A stretch of 64,000 nt of DNA from Peptoniphilaceae bacterium (lineage in GTDB: Bacteria; Bacillota; Clostridia; Tissierellales; Peptoniphilaceae), in assembly GCA_910589545.1 (NCBI GenBank), contig CAJUSY010000023.1, positions 124,001 through 188,000 of the forward strand. The letters are read 5' to 3'. This document shows positions 44,933 to 53,622 of this stretch, piece after piece (within the stretch, counting starts at the first letter, position 1; every line of letters begins with the position of its first letter). Below the pieces are notes generated by a model. That model was given only the letters and a program-made list of their open reading frames with translations. It made no database searches and was not told the origin of the DNA. Both the position numbers and the translations under genes were made by a program.

Positions 44933-45748
44933 TTATTTACGTTTTTTAAGTGATACGAATGCACCCACAACACTTGCCAATGATGCTGTTGCTAGTGTTA
45001 ATATTTCAGCTTCACTACCAGCCTTTGGTAGTTTTTTCTTTATTTTAGCTTTTTTAACTAGAGTATTTCCTTTTGTTACTGTAGGAGATTTCTTTTCTTT
45101 TTTAGCTTTCTTAACCAAAGTGACCTTTTTATTTTTTTCAGATTTATTCTTTGCTTCTTCTTCAGCTTTCTTTGCTTCATCTTTCTTCTCTGCTTCTTTT
45201 TCAGCCTTTTTTGCTTCTTCAGCTTTCTTTACTTCATCTTTCTTTTTTGCTTCTTCTTCAGTCTTTTTTGCTTCTTCTGGATCTATTTCTTTAATTTTTA
45301 ATGTATAATGCCATTTACCATTTTTTTCTTCTAGTTCAAAATCATTATTTATTAATTCTGTTTCTAGATCTTTTTTTGCTGCTTTTTCTGCTTCTTCTTT
45401 TGTCTCAAATTCAGGTTGAGGTTTTGAATGTTTGATTTTGTCTATTTCTTCATTGTAATATTTCAACATTCCCCTAGCATTTCTAACATTCAAAGCTTGA
45501 GGTTCATTAAGAATTTTTCTTTCTTCTTTTACTCTTTCATTTAATTTTTTCACTTCTGGAGTTCGTTCTAATTTTTCTAAAATCTTATCAACATTGTCCA
45601 ATGTGTCCGTTATAATTTCAGCAGAGATTTCTTGTTCTTGTTTTCTAATCTCTTCTCTGCTTTCTGATGTAGCAAAAGTGCTCACTCCACTGCTAAAAAT
45701 CATAGTTCCTGCAAGTACTGCTATCAATAATCTCTTGTTAATTTTCAT
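44933..45748 (-). CDS. LPXTG-like (LPKAG) cell-wall-anchored protein
   Basis: 271 aa. Signal peptide (residues 1-27), helical charged body, and a Lys/Glu/Ala-rich coiled-coil-like stretch (about 155-225; KKAEEAKKAEKEAEKK). The C-terminal sorting signal is LPKAG, a hydrophobic segment (AEILTLATASLASVVGAFV) and KKRK, so a sortase should attach it to peptidoglycan. Pro-Lys-Ala-Gly in place of PxTG is a variant. There is no ribosome site right before the ATG. A 22-codon frame ends on this ATG (ATGA overlap), so translation may depend on it. Confidence 0.85.
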   Translation of the reverse strand: MKINKRLLIAVLAGTMIFSSGVSTFATSESREEIRKQEQEISAEIITDTLDNVDKILEKLERTPEVKKLNERVKEERKILNEPQALNVRNARGMLKYYNEEIDKIKHSKPQPEFETKEEAEKAAKKDLETELINNDFELEEKNGKWHYTLKIKEIDPEEAKKTEEEAKKKDEVKKAEEAKKAEKEAEKKDEAKKAEEEAKNKSEKNKKVTLVKKAKKEKKSPTVTKGNTLVKKAKIKKKLPKAGSEAEILTLATASLASVVGAFVSLKKRK

Positions 45749-45813
45749 AATAATATGACAATGGAAACTTCCCTAACGGGTGGAATTTGTCCTCCTCCTT
45801 TCAACCTTTTCAT
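45745..45813 (-). CDS. Possible 22-aa leader peptide upstream of the LPKAG gene
   Basis: ATG at 45813 opens a 22-codon frame (MKRLKGGGQIPPVREV...) whose TGA overlaps the ATG of the LPKAG gene. The frame contains the AGGAGGAGG that would otherwise look like a ribosome site 48 bases too far upstream. The main gene has no other ribosome site, so coupling is plausible. The leader itself has no clear ribosome site. Confidence 0.35.
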   Translation of the reverse strand: MKRLKGGGQIPPVREVSIVILL

Positions 45814-46103
45814 TTCAATGAATTTTAATCAAATTAGTTTCCAAGCAATTCCTTGCTATTCCATTTTATAACTATCTACTTGAAGTAGACTTCTTGGTAA
45901 ATAACTCCCAAATAAAACATGTTTTTTCTTGCGAAAACATTTTTCTTAGGTTTAAAAATATTTCCAAAAAACTTTAAAATTCTTTGTTACTATATACGCA
46001 AACTTTACTTTTTACAGAAGCGTTTATTGAATAACTACTTTCTATATCTATATTTATTATACTATATTTTTTATCACGATACAATACAGATTATATTCCT
46101 TTT

Positions 46104-46397
46104 TAGTGAAATAAACAATATTACTGCATTTGCTATGAAACCAACATTTGCACTTTAATAAGCTTTTAACTAAGCGAGTCATCTGGAGAAAATTGTGTCA
46201 AATTCAATCGAAGAAATTCGTTAAAAAATCTCACTGTCTGAGTGCATAGCACAAGTTTGAGATTTTAGAGTTTCGAGATTAGAATTTGCCAATTTTCGTA
46301 AGTGAGATTTTGCGTGTTACAACTTTTATTCATTATCTCTGTTAAGCGACAAGTTTTCGTAACCCAGATGTTCGTGCAAATCAGTTTTCTGATTTTT
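46104..46397 (+). repeat. Long-hairpin repeat, type II nested in type I-like arms
   Basis: Outer left arm AAACAATATTACTGCATTTGC and (reversed) outer right arm AAATCAGAAAACTGATTTGC resemble the type I arms, while the inside (AAGCTTTTAACTAAGCGAGT onward) is type II. It shows that the two modules combine. Confidence 0.8.
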
Positions 46398-46433
46398 CTG
46401 TTAATCTGACATAGTAGTGGCACTAAATTTTCC

Positions 46434-46462
46434 CATAAAAATAGACCCTTATAAGGGTCTAT
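46434..46462 (-). terminator. Terminator behind the P-loop gene
   Basis: ATAGACCCTTATAAGGGTCTAT, a perfect 22-bp palindrome, followed by TTTTTATG on the minus strand. Confidence 0.8.
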
Positions 46463-46472
46463 CGTGAAGGTA

Positions 46473-46895
46473 TTATTCGTGCAATTCCACTGTATCTTCG
46501 TGGTATTTTGCTGGTAAGCTTGATTTTTCTTTGTTCATTCCTATGAAGAAGTTAACGTTGGCTTCTTTTGATAAAACTTCCAAGTTTTCTAGAAATTCTT
46601 CTAATTGTTGTTCTGTCATTTCAACGATTGAGTAAATTCCATCTACGTAAACTGTTTCGATGTCGAAATCTTGTGACATTATTCCTGCCAAAAATCCATA
46701 CAAACTTTCTGGACTTGAGATGTGGAATGTCGATGCATCTATAAGTCTTACTGAGTGATCAAGTGAGAAGATATGCTTGTCATCAGAGTCTATAAATATT
46801 ATGTTACCGTTTTTGTTTTGTTTTTCGTCGTTGGCCTCGTCTATCAACCATTTTGTTTTTCCGCTGCCTTTAGGACCTATTACAAATTTAACCAT
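46473..46895 (-). CDS. P-loop NTPase of unknown function
   Basis: 140 aa. Walker A GPKGSGKTK at the N-terminus, then IIFIDSDDKH and a Walker-B-like TVYVDGIYSIV. Short single-domain ATP-binding proteins of this type are common in Clostridia-type genomes, without a known function. AAAGG before the ATG at 46895; three upstream codons belong to the leader. Monocistronic. Confidence 0.7.
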   Translation of the reverse strand: MVKFVIGPKGSGKTKWLIDEANDEKQNKNGNIIFIDSDDKHIFSLDHSVRLIDASTFHISSPESLYGFLAGIMSQDFDIETVYVDGIYSIVEMTEQQLEEFLENLEVLSKEANVNFFIGMNKEKSSLPAKYHEDTVELHE

Positions 46896-46939
46896 TATTA
46901 TCATCCTTTCTTAAACCATTTTAAAATGTTTAATTTACT

Positions 46940-47875
46940 TTATATTATTATACCCATTCTTTTACTAAATTTATCACCTTGGAAAATATTTTCTTGTTCC
47001 ATTTTCTCGATTATCATGTCTTGTATTTTCCAATGACTTGTATTCCAGTTGCAAAAAACAGAAGTCTCTTCAGGCATTCTTCCGACTAAGCGTTGGATTA
47101 GGATATCCTTATCCAAGTATTTTAGAAATTCACAAACTTCATTCACGTAATCGTCCAGTGATTTGAGTTTAACTTTTCCTTCTTCGTACCACTTTGCAAG
47201 TGTTGTGTGTTTGGGAATGTAAAGAGAATGGATTTTGCATTCGTCAACTTTTAATACCGACAAAAGCTTAGCAGTTTCCTTGACATCGTCCATATCATCC
47301 CAAGGAAGTGCCAGTATTACATGCGTGCAAATTCTAAATCCGTATTCTTTGATCAGAAGACACGCTTGGATAAAATCTGCTACTGTGTGTTGTCTGTTGA
47401 TTATCTTCAGTGTTTTGTTGTTCGATGTTTGCAGTCCAAGCTCAATGATGATGTCTATTTGTTTTTCTTCTTGGAGTTGTTTCAGTATTTCCAAGTGTTC
47501 ACGAGCAATGCAATCCGGTCTTGTGGATACGCTGACTGCGACAACATTTTCCACCACTGCTTCGTTAACGTATTGTCTGAACAATTCAAGTGGCATATAT
47601 GTGTTGGAGTAATTTTGAAAATACGATATGAATTTGTGGGCGTTGTATTTTTTCTCGATGGTTTGTTTGTCCTTTTCTAATTGTTCACGAATGGAAAGAT
47701 GCTTTTCTTTGTTTTCAAAGCTTCCACCTTCTTCGTGACAGTATATGCAACCACCACTCCCAAGCCTTCCGTCTCTGTTGGGACAAGTCAAATCTAGTTT
47801 TATCGGAAGTTTGTAGACTTTTTCTCCGTAATGTTCTTTGAGATATTTGCTGTAAATGTTATATCTATCAGTCAT
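46940..47875 (-). CDS. TIGR01212-family radical SAM protein (YtqA-like)
   Basis: 311 aa. Elp3/MiaB-like radical SAM enzyme with the family pattern CPNRDGRLGSGGCIYC, which holds the cluster cysteines, then SVSTRPDCI and IELGLQTSN. Substrate unproved; the family is thought to act on RNA or cofactors. The start overlaps the end of the peroxiredoxin gene, so the two are coupled. Confidence 0.88.
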   Translation of the reverse strand: MTDRYNIYSKYLKEHYGEKVYKLPIKLDLTCPNRDGRLGSGGCIYCHEEGGSFENKEKHLSIREQLEKDKQTIEKKYNAHKFISYFQNYSNTYMPLELFRQYVNEAVVENVVAVSVSTRPDCIAREHLEILKQLQEEKQIDIIIELGLQTSNNKTLKIINRQHTVADFIQACLLIKEYGFRICTHVILALPWDDMDDVKETAKLLSVLKVDECKIHSLYIPKHTTLAKWYEEGKVKLKSLDDYVNEVCEFLKYLDKDILIQRLVGRMPEETSVFCNWNTSHWKIQDMIIEKMEQENIFQGDKFSKRMGIII

Positions 47876-48308
47876 GTAGGTTGTCTCTGATGTAATCTAA
47901 GACTTCTTGTGGGTTTTCGTCTGGTTTTACTTTTCTGAATTCTTTAACCAAATTCATATCTTTGTCGAATACAAATGTGCTTCGTTCTGTTTTGGTAACT
48001 TCTTTTCCAAACATTTTGCCCTTGTACACGCAGCCAAAATTATTCAAAAATTCTCTTTCTGGGTCGGATATCAATTCTTGTTTAAGTCCTTGTTTTTTTC
48101 TGAAATTTTCGTGTGTTTTTTCTGTATCCTTGCTAATTCCTACAACTTCTGTGTTTAGTTTTTGAAATTCGTCGTAAATTTCAGAAAATCCGTCCGCTTC
48201 TATCGTACATCCACTTGTATTATCTTTTGGATAAATGTAGACTACCAAGTTTTTGCCGATGTATTTGTCATAGTATTCTTCGTTTAAAAATTCTTTTAAA
48301 TTATTCAT
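47868..48308 (-). CDS. Bcp/AhpC-type peroxiredoxin
   Basis: 146 aa. Reduces hydroperoxides with thiols. The peroxidatic Cys is in YPKDNTSGCTIEADGF (usual PGCT reads SGCT here). A thioredoxin fold is clear, with a second Cys in FGCVYKG. Overlaps the following radical SAM gene by 8 bp and the preceding HAD gene by 8 bp: a tight cluster. Confidence 0.88.
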   Translation of the reverse strand: MNNLKEFLNEEYYDKYIGKNLVVYIYPKDNTSGCTIEADGFSEIYDEFQKLNTEVVGISKDTEKTHENFRKKQGLKQELISDPEREFLNNFGCVYKGKMFGKEVTKTERSTFVFDKDMNLVKEFRKVKPDENPQEVLDYIRDNLHD

Positions 48309-49137
48309 AATCCCTCAACTCAAATAGTTCTTCTAAAAATTTTGCCAATCCATCTTCTTCGTTTGTGTATTGTGTTATGATGTCTGCTTGTTGTTTCAAA
48401 ATATCGTCGGAGTTTTTCATCGCAACTCCAAGTCCGCTGTTTACAACCATCTCCAAATCGTTGTGTGCATCGCCAATCGCAACCACCTCATCATTTTTTA
48501 TGCCAAAATGTTCAAGCACATGAATTGCTCTTTTGTATTTGTCTGTGTTAACGTTTTGCACTTCAAGCATTCTGATGTTTTGTGGAAAATATTTCGTGTG
48601 AATGTGATATGTCACATTTGGATTAGTCTTGATGGTGTCTACGATTTTAAGAATGTGACTTTTCGCAGATATCATAATCATGCTCACACAATCATCTATA
48701 GGTAAATTCCTCTCAGATATCGTCATTATCTCACTAACATCACCTACGCTGTCAACGAAATATTTCTTGTCATCTTCATCTTGAATGAGTAATGAGCATT
48801 TATTTTCCACGAAAAAATACGGTCTTATCCCATACTCTTTTGATAGAGCGCTAAGCTTTTCCACCACACTAGATTCCAACTTCAAATCCTCATCCATTGC
48901 AATATTGGAGCTACTGTGAATAATAGCTCCATTATTTGCAAGGATTATTTTGTCAAAATCTAATTTTTCGGTTAATTGCTTAGCTCTGGATAGACCTCTT
49001 CCTGTTGCAATAATAATCTTTATGCCGTTGTCATAAAGTTTTTGTAAAATTTGATTACTAAAATCAGTAATTTTTTTATCGTCTGTCAGAAGAGTTCCGT
49101 CCAGATCAATCATAACAGCCTTAAAATTATTCTTCAT
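48301..49137 (-). CDS. Cof-type HAD phosphatase
   Basis: 278 aa. HAD motifs are visible: MIDLDGTLLTDD (nucleophile Asp), IIATGRG (motif II) and GDAHNDLEM (motif IV). It has the C2B cap domain of the Cof subfamily that dephosphorylates sugar phosphates or flavin precursors. Substrate not assignable. The frame opens at 49215, but the family start is MKNNFKAVMIDLDG (49137) with AAGGAG just before. It overlaps DUF1292 by 11 bp. Confidence 0.88.
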   Translation of the reverse strand: MKNNFKAVMIDLDGTLLTDDKKITDFSNQILQKLYDNGIKIIIATGRGLSRAKQLTEKLDFDKIILANNGAIIHSSSNIAMDEDLKLESSVVEKLSALSKEYGIRPYFFVENKCSLLIQDEDDKKYFVDSVGDVSEIMTISERNLPIDDCVSMIMISAKSHILKIVDTIKTNPNVTYHIHTKYFPQNIRMLEVQNVNTDKYKRAIHVLEHFGIKNDEVVAIGDAHNDLEMVVNSGLGVAMKNSDDILKQQADIITQYTNEEDGLAKFLEELFELRDYE

Positions 49138-49447
49138 CTTCTCCTTCAAAATCCACGAAAAGAGATTCGAATGTTTCTTTTGCTTTTTCGTATTCAGCAT
49201 CGTCTTCGATAACATCTAAGGTAGCTTCTTCGTTGATTTCTTCGTATTTGTAAATCATAATTTCGTTGTCATCTTCAGATATAAGTGCGATGTAATCACT
49301 GTCGTATCCTTCAACTTCGAATACTCCAAGAATACCACATTCGATTTCTCCGCCATCTTCTAATGTTAGTACGATTGTATCTAACTCTTCTTCATCATAC
49401 ATTTCTTCGTTTAATTCTTCGTTTTCTAAATTTCTTTCGTCACTCAT
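49127..49447 (-). CDS. DUF1292 (YrzB-like) protein
   Basis: 106 aa, very acidic. Contains the DUF1292 pattern ETIVLTLEDGGE-like (LDTIVLTLEDGGEIECGILG) and DYIALISEDDNEIMIYKY. Function unknown in this family; it is often near RNA-associated genes. Follows pepD by 14 bp. Confidence 0.88.
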   Translation of the reverse strand: MSDERNLENEELNEEMYDEEELDTIVLTLEDGGEIECGILGVFEVEGYDSDYIALISEDDNEIMIYKYEEINEEATLDVIEDDAEYEKAKETFESLFVDFEGEDEE

Positions 49448-49461
49448 TTTTATCCTCCATT

Positions 49462-50853
49462 TTATAATGATTCTACTAATTTCTTCAAGAATTCGTAAAC
49501 TCTTGCTGTAGATTCCAAATCCAAAGTTTCTTTTGGTGTGTGAACTCCAGTCATATCAGGTCCGATGGAAATCATGTCCATGTCCGGATATTTCTTTGAA
49601 AATACTGCACATTCAAGACCTGCGTGAATAACATTCACTTGCATATCTTTTCCTGTGACTTCCTTATAAACTTTCAAACATTTATCTCTTAGTTCGCTAT
49701 CTTCTCGGTATTCCCAAGGTTCGTAGAATCCCTCAGATTTAACTATTCCATTGTTTGATTTTGTTGTATTTGTAATCAAATCCTCAACCTCTTTGATTTT
49801 ATCCAAAACCGAGGATCTGATAGATACCATGAACACGAATTTGCCGTCTTCTGTTTTTGCGATTGATTGGTTAAGAGAAGTTTCCACCAAATCATTGTTA
49901 TCTTTTACCATTGCCATGACGCCGTTTGGAATTGTCGTTAGGAAATTTAAGATGTGTTCTGTAGATTGTTCGTCCATAGGAGTAGCTTTGTCTACTTGTT
50001 CAAACTTAAATTCCATTTTTTCTTCTACTTGTTTGAATCCTTCTACGTTTATTTCTTCGTCTTTGATTTCATCCTCACTTGCAATTACAAGCTCACAATT
50101 TCTTGGAATTGCATTGTGTTTTGTACCGCCATTTAATGATACAATTCTCAAATTGTGACGAGTTGATAATTCCTTTAGGATAGAAACTGTGGATTCAATT
50201 GCATTAAGGTGATTTTTGTTGATATCTTGACCACTGTGACCACCTCTGAAACCATTGATAGACATTTTGTAGAAGAATTTTCCAAAATCTTCACGTTTGA
50301 TTTCAAATTCAGAATTCAATGTGTTTCCACCAGCGCAACCAGCTGTCAAAATCCCTTCTTCTTCGCTGTCAACGTTGATTAGGTATTTGCCTTTCAAGAA
50401 GTCTTCACTAACAGCATTTGCTCCTATAAGTCCAACTTCTTCATTTGTAGTAATCATCAATTCCAAATCAGGATGTGATAAGTTTTCGTCTTGCAAAATA
50501 GCAAATCCCATCGCAATTGCAATTCCATTGTCTGCTCCCAAAGTTGTTTTGTTGGCAGTTAATTTGCCATTTTCTTCGATAAATTCGATAGGATCTTTTG
50601 TAAAATCATGGTCGCTGTCGTCTTCTTTTTCGCAAACCATGTCCATGTGACCTTGCAAAATAACTCCTGGATGACCTTTTTTATCTTCTGTTGCAGGCTT
50701 TCTGATTACAATGTTCAATTCATCGTCGACATCGTAGTCAAGTCCTAGTTGTTTTGCTTTATTTACTAAGTATTCATTAATTTTTTGTTGATCAAATGAA
50801 CAACGAGGTACATTTGATAATTCTCTAAAATTTTCCAATACTATATTTTTCAT
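49462..50853 (-). CDS. pepD: Aminoacyl-histidine dipeptidase (M20)
   Basis: 463 aa. Zinc dipeptidase with metal ligands in GHMDMVCEK and GADNGIAIAMG, and the catalytic Glu in TTNEEVGLIGA. Two-domain (catalytic and lid) M20 layout. It would degrade Xaa-His and other dipeptides, fitting an amino-acid-fermenting organism. First gene of the pepD-DUF1292-HAD-peroxiredoxin-radical SAM run. Confidence 0.92.
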   Translation of the reverse strand: MKNIVLENFRELSNVPRCSFDQQKINEYLVNKAKQLGLDYDVDDELNIVIRKPATEDKKGHPGVILQGHMDMVCEKEDDSDHDFTKDPIEFIEENGKLTANKTTLGADNGIAIAMGFAILQDENLSHPDLELMITTNEEVGLIGANAVSEDFLKGKYLINVDSEEEGILTAGCAGGNTLNSEFEIKREDFGKFFYKMSINGFRGGHSGQDINKNHLNAIESTVSILKELSTRHNLRIVSLNGGTKHNAIPRNCELVIASEDEIKDEEINVEGFKQVEEKMEFKFEQVDKATPMDEQSTEHILNFLTTIPNGVMAMVKDNNDLVETSLNQSIAKTEDGKFVFMVSIRSSVLDKIKEVEDLITNTTKSNNGIVKSEGFYEPWEYREDSELRDKCLKVYKEVTGKDMQVNVIHAGLECAVFSKKYPDMDMISIGPDMTGVHTPKETLDLESTARVYEFLKKLVESL

Positions 50854-50920
50854 TTAATTACACCTCAAGACTTATATACCCAATAAATTAATAAAACTCA
50901 CAAAATATTTTGTTTTTTGT

Positions 50921-52039
50921 TTATACAGACGATACTACTTTATCAGCTATGATAATTTTTCTTTCAGGGGTGAATTCTTCTAGATAAGCGCTTTGTGAAA
51001 GTACATCAACAATTATTTTTCGTATTTTGTCCGTATCTATTTTCTTGTTAATCCTATCTTTGATCAATTCAAACTGCTTTTTCCTGTCGGTATAAAAAGG
51101 CTTAACATTAGGATTAGCAGATTTAATCGCAGTATCAAGCGTGTTGTAGAATAAGCTTGTTCCCGAATCGTAAATCGGAGCCATTCCTTTAACTTCTAGC
51201 GTTTCAACATCTCTTATAAATCCAAAATTATTGAAATGTCTGTCTTCGTTGAAAATTATATAATCGAGAAAAAGCATTTCATCGATTCCGTTTTTAGCAT
51301 TATTAACTCCTAGTTTTTCCAATTCTTCAATCACGAAATCATACATTGAAATATGATTAGGTTTTTGAGCATTTTGAACTATCGCATTAACTGGAATGAG
51401 CTCCGTGTTTTCATCGATGAAATTCTCACAAACAGAATAAGTCATCTCGCCCATATTTTTAATTTCATATTTAATATGATTAATTCCAAGAATTTTTGAA
51501 ATTTCGTAGGCGATTTTTTCGTTGAAAGCCTCTTGATAGAATGGTTTTGATGATCCTTTGACGAGAATTCTCTTATCTTCATCTAATATCCAAGCTTTTT
51601 TAAGCCAACCATCTGATGTGTTGTTCGGAGTTTTTAGTGAAAAAGAACTGTCGGATTTGCCAAAGATAAAAAGTCCCATATCTTGTGAAAAATTATTTTG
51701 GAAAAAATTGATGTCTTTCCATTCTACGCTGTCGTTTTTTTCTTTTATCCAATATTGATCTGAAAGAGATAGTCCGAAATACGCCAAGCTAAGTTCGTAA
51801 AGCGATTTGCCTTGAATGTTTTCTAGAAGAATGTCCTTGTCCTGTCTAGTATCTGGAATTCTTCTACCTTTTAGAAAATGTTCAAAGCTACTTTTTTCGA
51901 TTATATTTTTCTTATTGTTGTATTTAACTTGCACCGGTCTGTATTCCGGATTGTATATATCTATGATTTTTACGATTTTGTTGTGAATCATTTCAAACGA
52001 AAACACCGGCGTGTTTTTATTATATATTACATATTCCAT
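50921..52039 (-). CDS. HipA-like kinase, stand-alone
   Basis: 372 aa. HipA-type Ser/Thr kinase fold: the catalytic loop DYIIFNEDRHFNNFGFIRD and metal-binding PIYDSGTSLF are intact, and an ATP-contact Lys is in RILVKGSS. HipA toxins phosphorylate an aminoacyl-tRNA synthetase and cause dormancy, but no HipB-type (HTH) antitoxin gene is next to it. GGAGGGG precedes the ATG. It may be a stand-alone kinase rather than a toxin. Confidence 0.78.
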   Translation of the reverse strand: MEYVIYNKNTPVFSFEMIHNKIVKIIDIYNPEYRPVQVKYNNKKNIIEKSSFEHFLKGRRIPDTRQDKDILLENIQGKSLYELSLAYFGLSLSDQYWIKEKNDSVEWKDINFFQNNFSQDMGLFIFGKSDSSFSLKTPNNTSDGWLKKAWILDEDKRILVKGSSKPFYQEAFNEKIAYEISKILGINHIKYEIKNMGEMTYSVCENFIDENTELIPVNAIVQNAQKPNHISMYDFVIEELEKLGVNNAKNGIDEMLFLDYIIFNEDRHFNNFGFIRDVETLEVKGMAPIYDSGTSLFYNTLDTAIKSANPNVKPFYTDRKKQFELIKDRINKKIDTDKIRKIIVDVLSQSAYLEEFTPERKIIIADKVVSSV

Positions 52040-52092
52040 TCTATCCCCTCCTTTCCTATATTGTACTATATTTGTGTTATTTTATTGTAAAT

Positions 52093-53188
52093 TTAATTGT
52101 GGCTCAAATACGCATTAATGAATTTATCCAAATCTCCATCCAACACGTCTTGGACTTGTGAGCTTTCACAGTTTGTCCTGTGGTCTTTTACTAAAGTGTA
52201 TGGTTGGAAGACGTAGGATCTGATTTGTGAGCCCCACGCTATTTGGTTGTACTTTCCTTGAATGTCTTCGATTTTTTCACGTTTTTCTTCTTCTTTTATC
52301 ATGATTAATTTTGCGATAAGCATATCCATAGCGTATTTCCTGTTGGCTATTTGAGACCTTTCTGTTTGGCATTGAACTGTAACTCCTGTCGGAATGTGTG
52401 TGATTCTAACTGCGGAGTCTGTCATGTTGACGTGTTGTCCTCCAGCTCCCGATGCCCTGTAGGTGTCAATCTTCAAATCCTTGTCGTCGATTTGAATGTT
52501 GTGACTGTCCTTGATTTCCGGGAATACGTCGACCGATGCAAATGATGTGTGGCGGCGTTTTTGTTGGTCAAACGGAGAAATCCTGACAAGTCTGTGAACG
52601 CCTTTTTCGCTTTTCAAAAATCCGTACGCATTAATCCCTTGAACTATCAGCGAAACGGATTTGATTCCACCTTCTGTGTCTTGGTTGTAGTCGGTGATTT
52701 TGTAGGAATATTTCTTATCAGCAATCCACCTTGTGTACATTCTAAGTAGCATTTCAGCCCAATCTTGGGCTTCAGTCCCACCTGCACCTGCGTGAATGGA
52801 CATAATCGCATTATTCTTGTCGTATTCTCCCACCAACAGTGTTTTGATTTTAAATTCTTCTACGTTTTTCTCCAAATTTTTGAGAGTTTTGGAGATTTCT
52901 TTTTCGTATTCTTCGGTGTTGTCTTCCTTGCTGATTTCGAGCATCATTTTGACTTCTTCGATTTTTTCTTCAATTTCATCGTATTTTTCGACGTCTTCTT
53001 TTATGGAATTTAATTCATCGAAGATTTCTTGTGCTTTGTCGCTGTCATCCCAAAAGCCCTGTTTCAATGTTTCTTGTTGCAATTCATCTAATTTTTTTCT
53101 TAAATTGTCTAAGTCAAAGAGACTCCTTTATTTCTTTTAGATTTTGAGATAAACTTTCTATTTTTTCACTAATTAAAAATACGTCCAT
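52093..53188 (-). CDS. prfB: Peptide chain release factor 2, programmed +1 frameshift
   Basis: About 364 aa in two frames. ATG at 53188 (GGAGGA upstream), 24 codons, then CTT TGA C at 53119-53113. Reading shifts +1 at the in-frame TGA (53116-53114) and continues GAC to 52093. An AAGGAG lies just before the slip site, as in other RF2 genes. The mature protein has the anticodon-like SPF (RISPFDQQ) and the catalytic GGQ (ASGAGGQHVN). RF2 reads its own TGA, giving autoregulation. Confidence 0.95.
53113..53119 (-). promoter_or_regulatory. RF2 programmed frameshift site
   Basis: CTTTGAC with an internal Shine-Dalgarno-like AAGGAG a few bases upstream on the minus strand. Confidence 0.95.
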
Positions 53189-53220
53189 TTTTATCCTCCA
53201 ATTGCATATATTTTTTGAAC

Positions 53221-53244
53221 AAAAAAGGAGGATTTCTCCTCCTT
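53221..53244 (-). terminator. Terminator/attenuator upstream of prfB
   Basis: AAGGAGGA-GAAA-TCCTCCTT followed by TTTTG on the minus strand. There is little room for a promoter between it and prfB, so prfB may depend on read-through. Confidence 0.75.
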
Positions 53245-53305
53245 GATAATTTGTATTTGTTTTTGTGAAAGTGAGTGGCGTGTTTTATGAAGTAGTTATC
53301 TGGAT

Positions 53306-53562
53306 AACATCAAACTTTATAGCAGGGATATCTACCATTTCGACATCTAAGAAGTAGTTATCCTTGTGCTAAGAATATCATACGGAAAAAATTGTTTTGA
53401 TTTCAAATTGAATAGCTCCGTCTAAAAATCGGACTGTCCGAGCTTTAGCGAGGCTTGCGATTTTAGGAGCTAAAAATTATGAAATCACCAATTTTTGTAG
53501 TCAGATATTCGTGCATAAGGATAAGCTAATTCGCATTACCTTAGCTATAAATGTTTGATGTT
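53306..53562 (+). repeat. Long-hairpin repeat, extended type I-like copy
   Basis: The outer arms (AACATCAAACTTTATAGC and, reversed, AACATCAAACATTTATAGC) are complementary and unlike those of other copies. TATCCTTGTGCTAAGAATATC pairs with the reversed right arm TATCCTTATGCACGAATATC. The core has a GAGC..GCTT hairpin. Confidence 0.85.
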
Positions 53563-53622
53563 TAATATTCACAAACAAACATTTCACCCTGGCTAATTTA
53601 CTTCGCCCTTATCCACTATTTA

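Larger units (their letters stand above)
45814..46472. other. Leader and repeat region, no gene
   Basis: Contains two short perfect palindromes (TCTACTT-G-AAGTAGA at 45875-45889 and AAAACATGTTTT near 45917), a nested long-hairpin element (46104-46397) and a terminator. No credible gene. Confidence 0.6.
53189..53622. other. secA-prfB gap with a repeat and a terminator
   Basis: 434 bp without a gene. A terminator (53221-53244) ends 32 bp before prfB, and a long-hairpin element (53306-53562) fills most of the rest. Confidence 0.7.
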
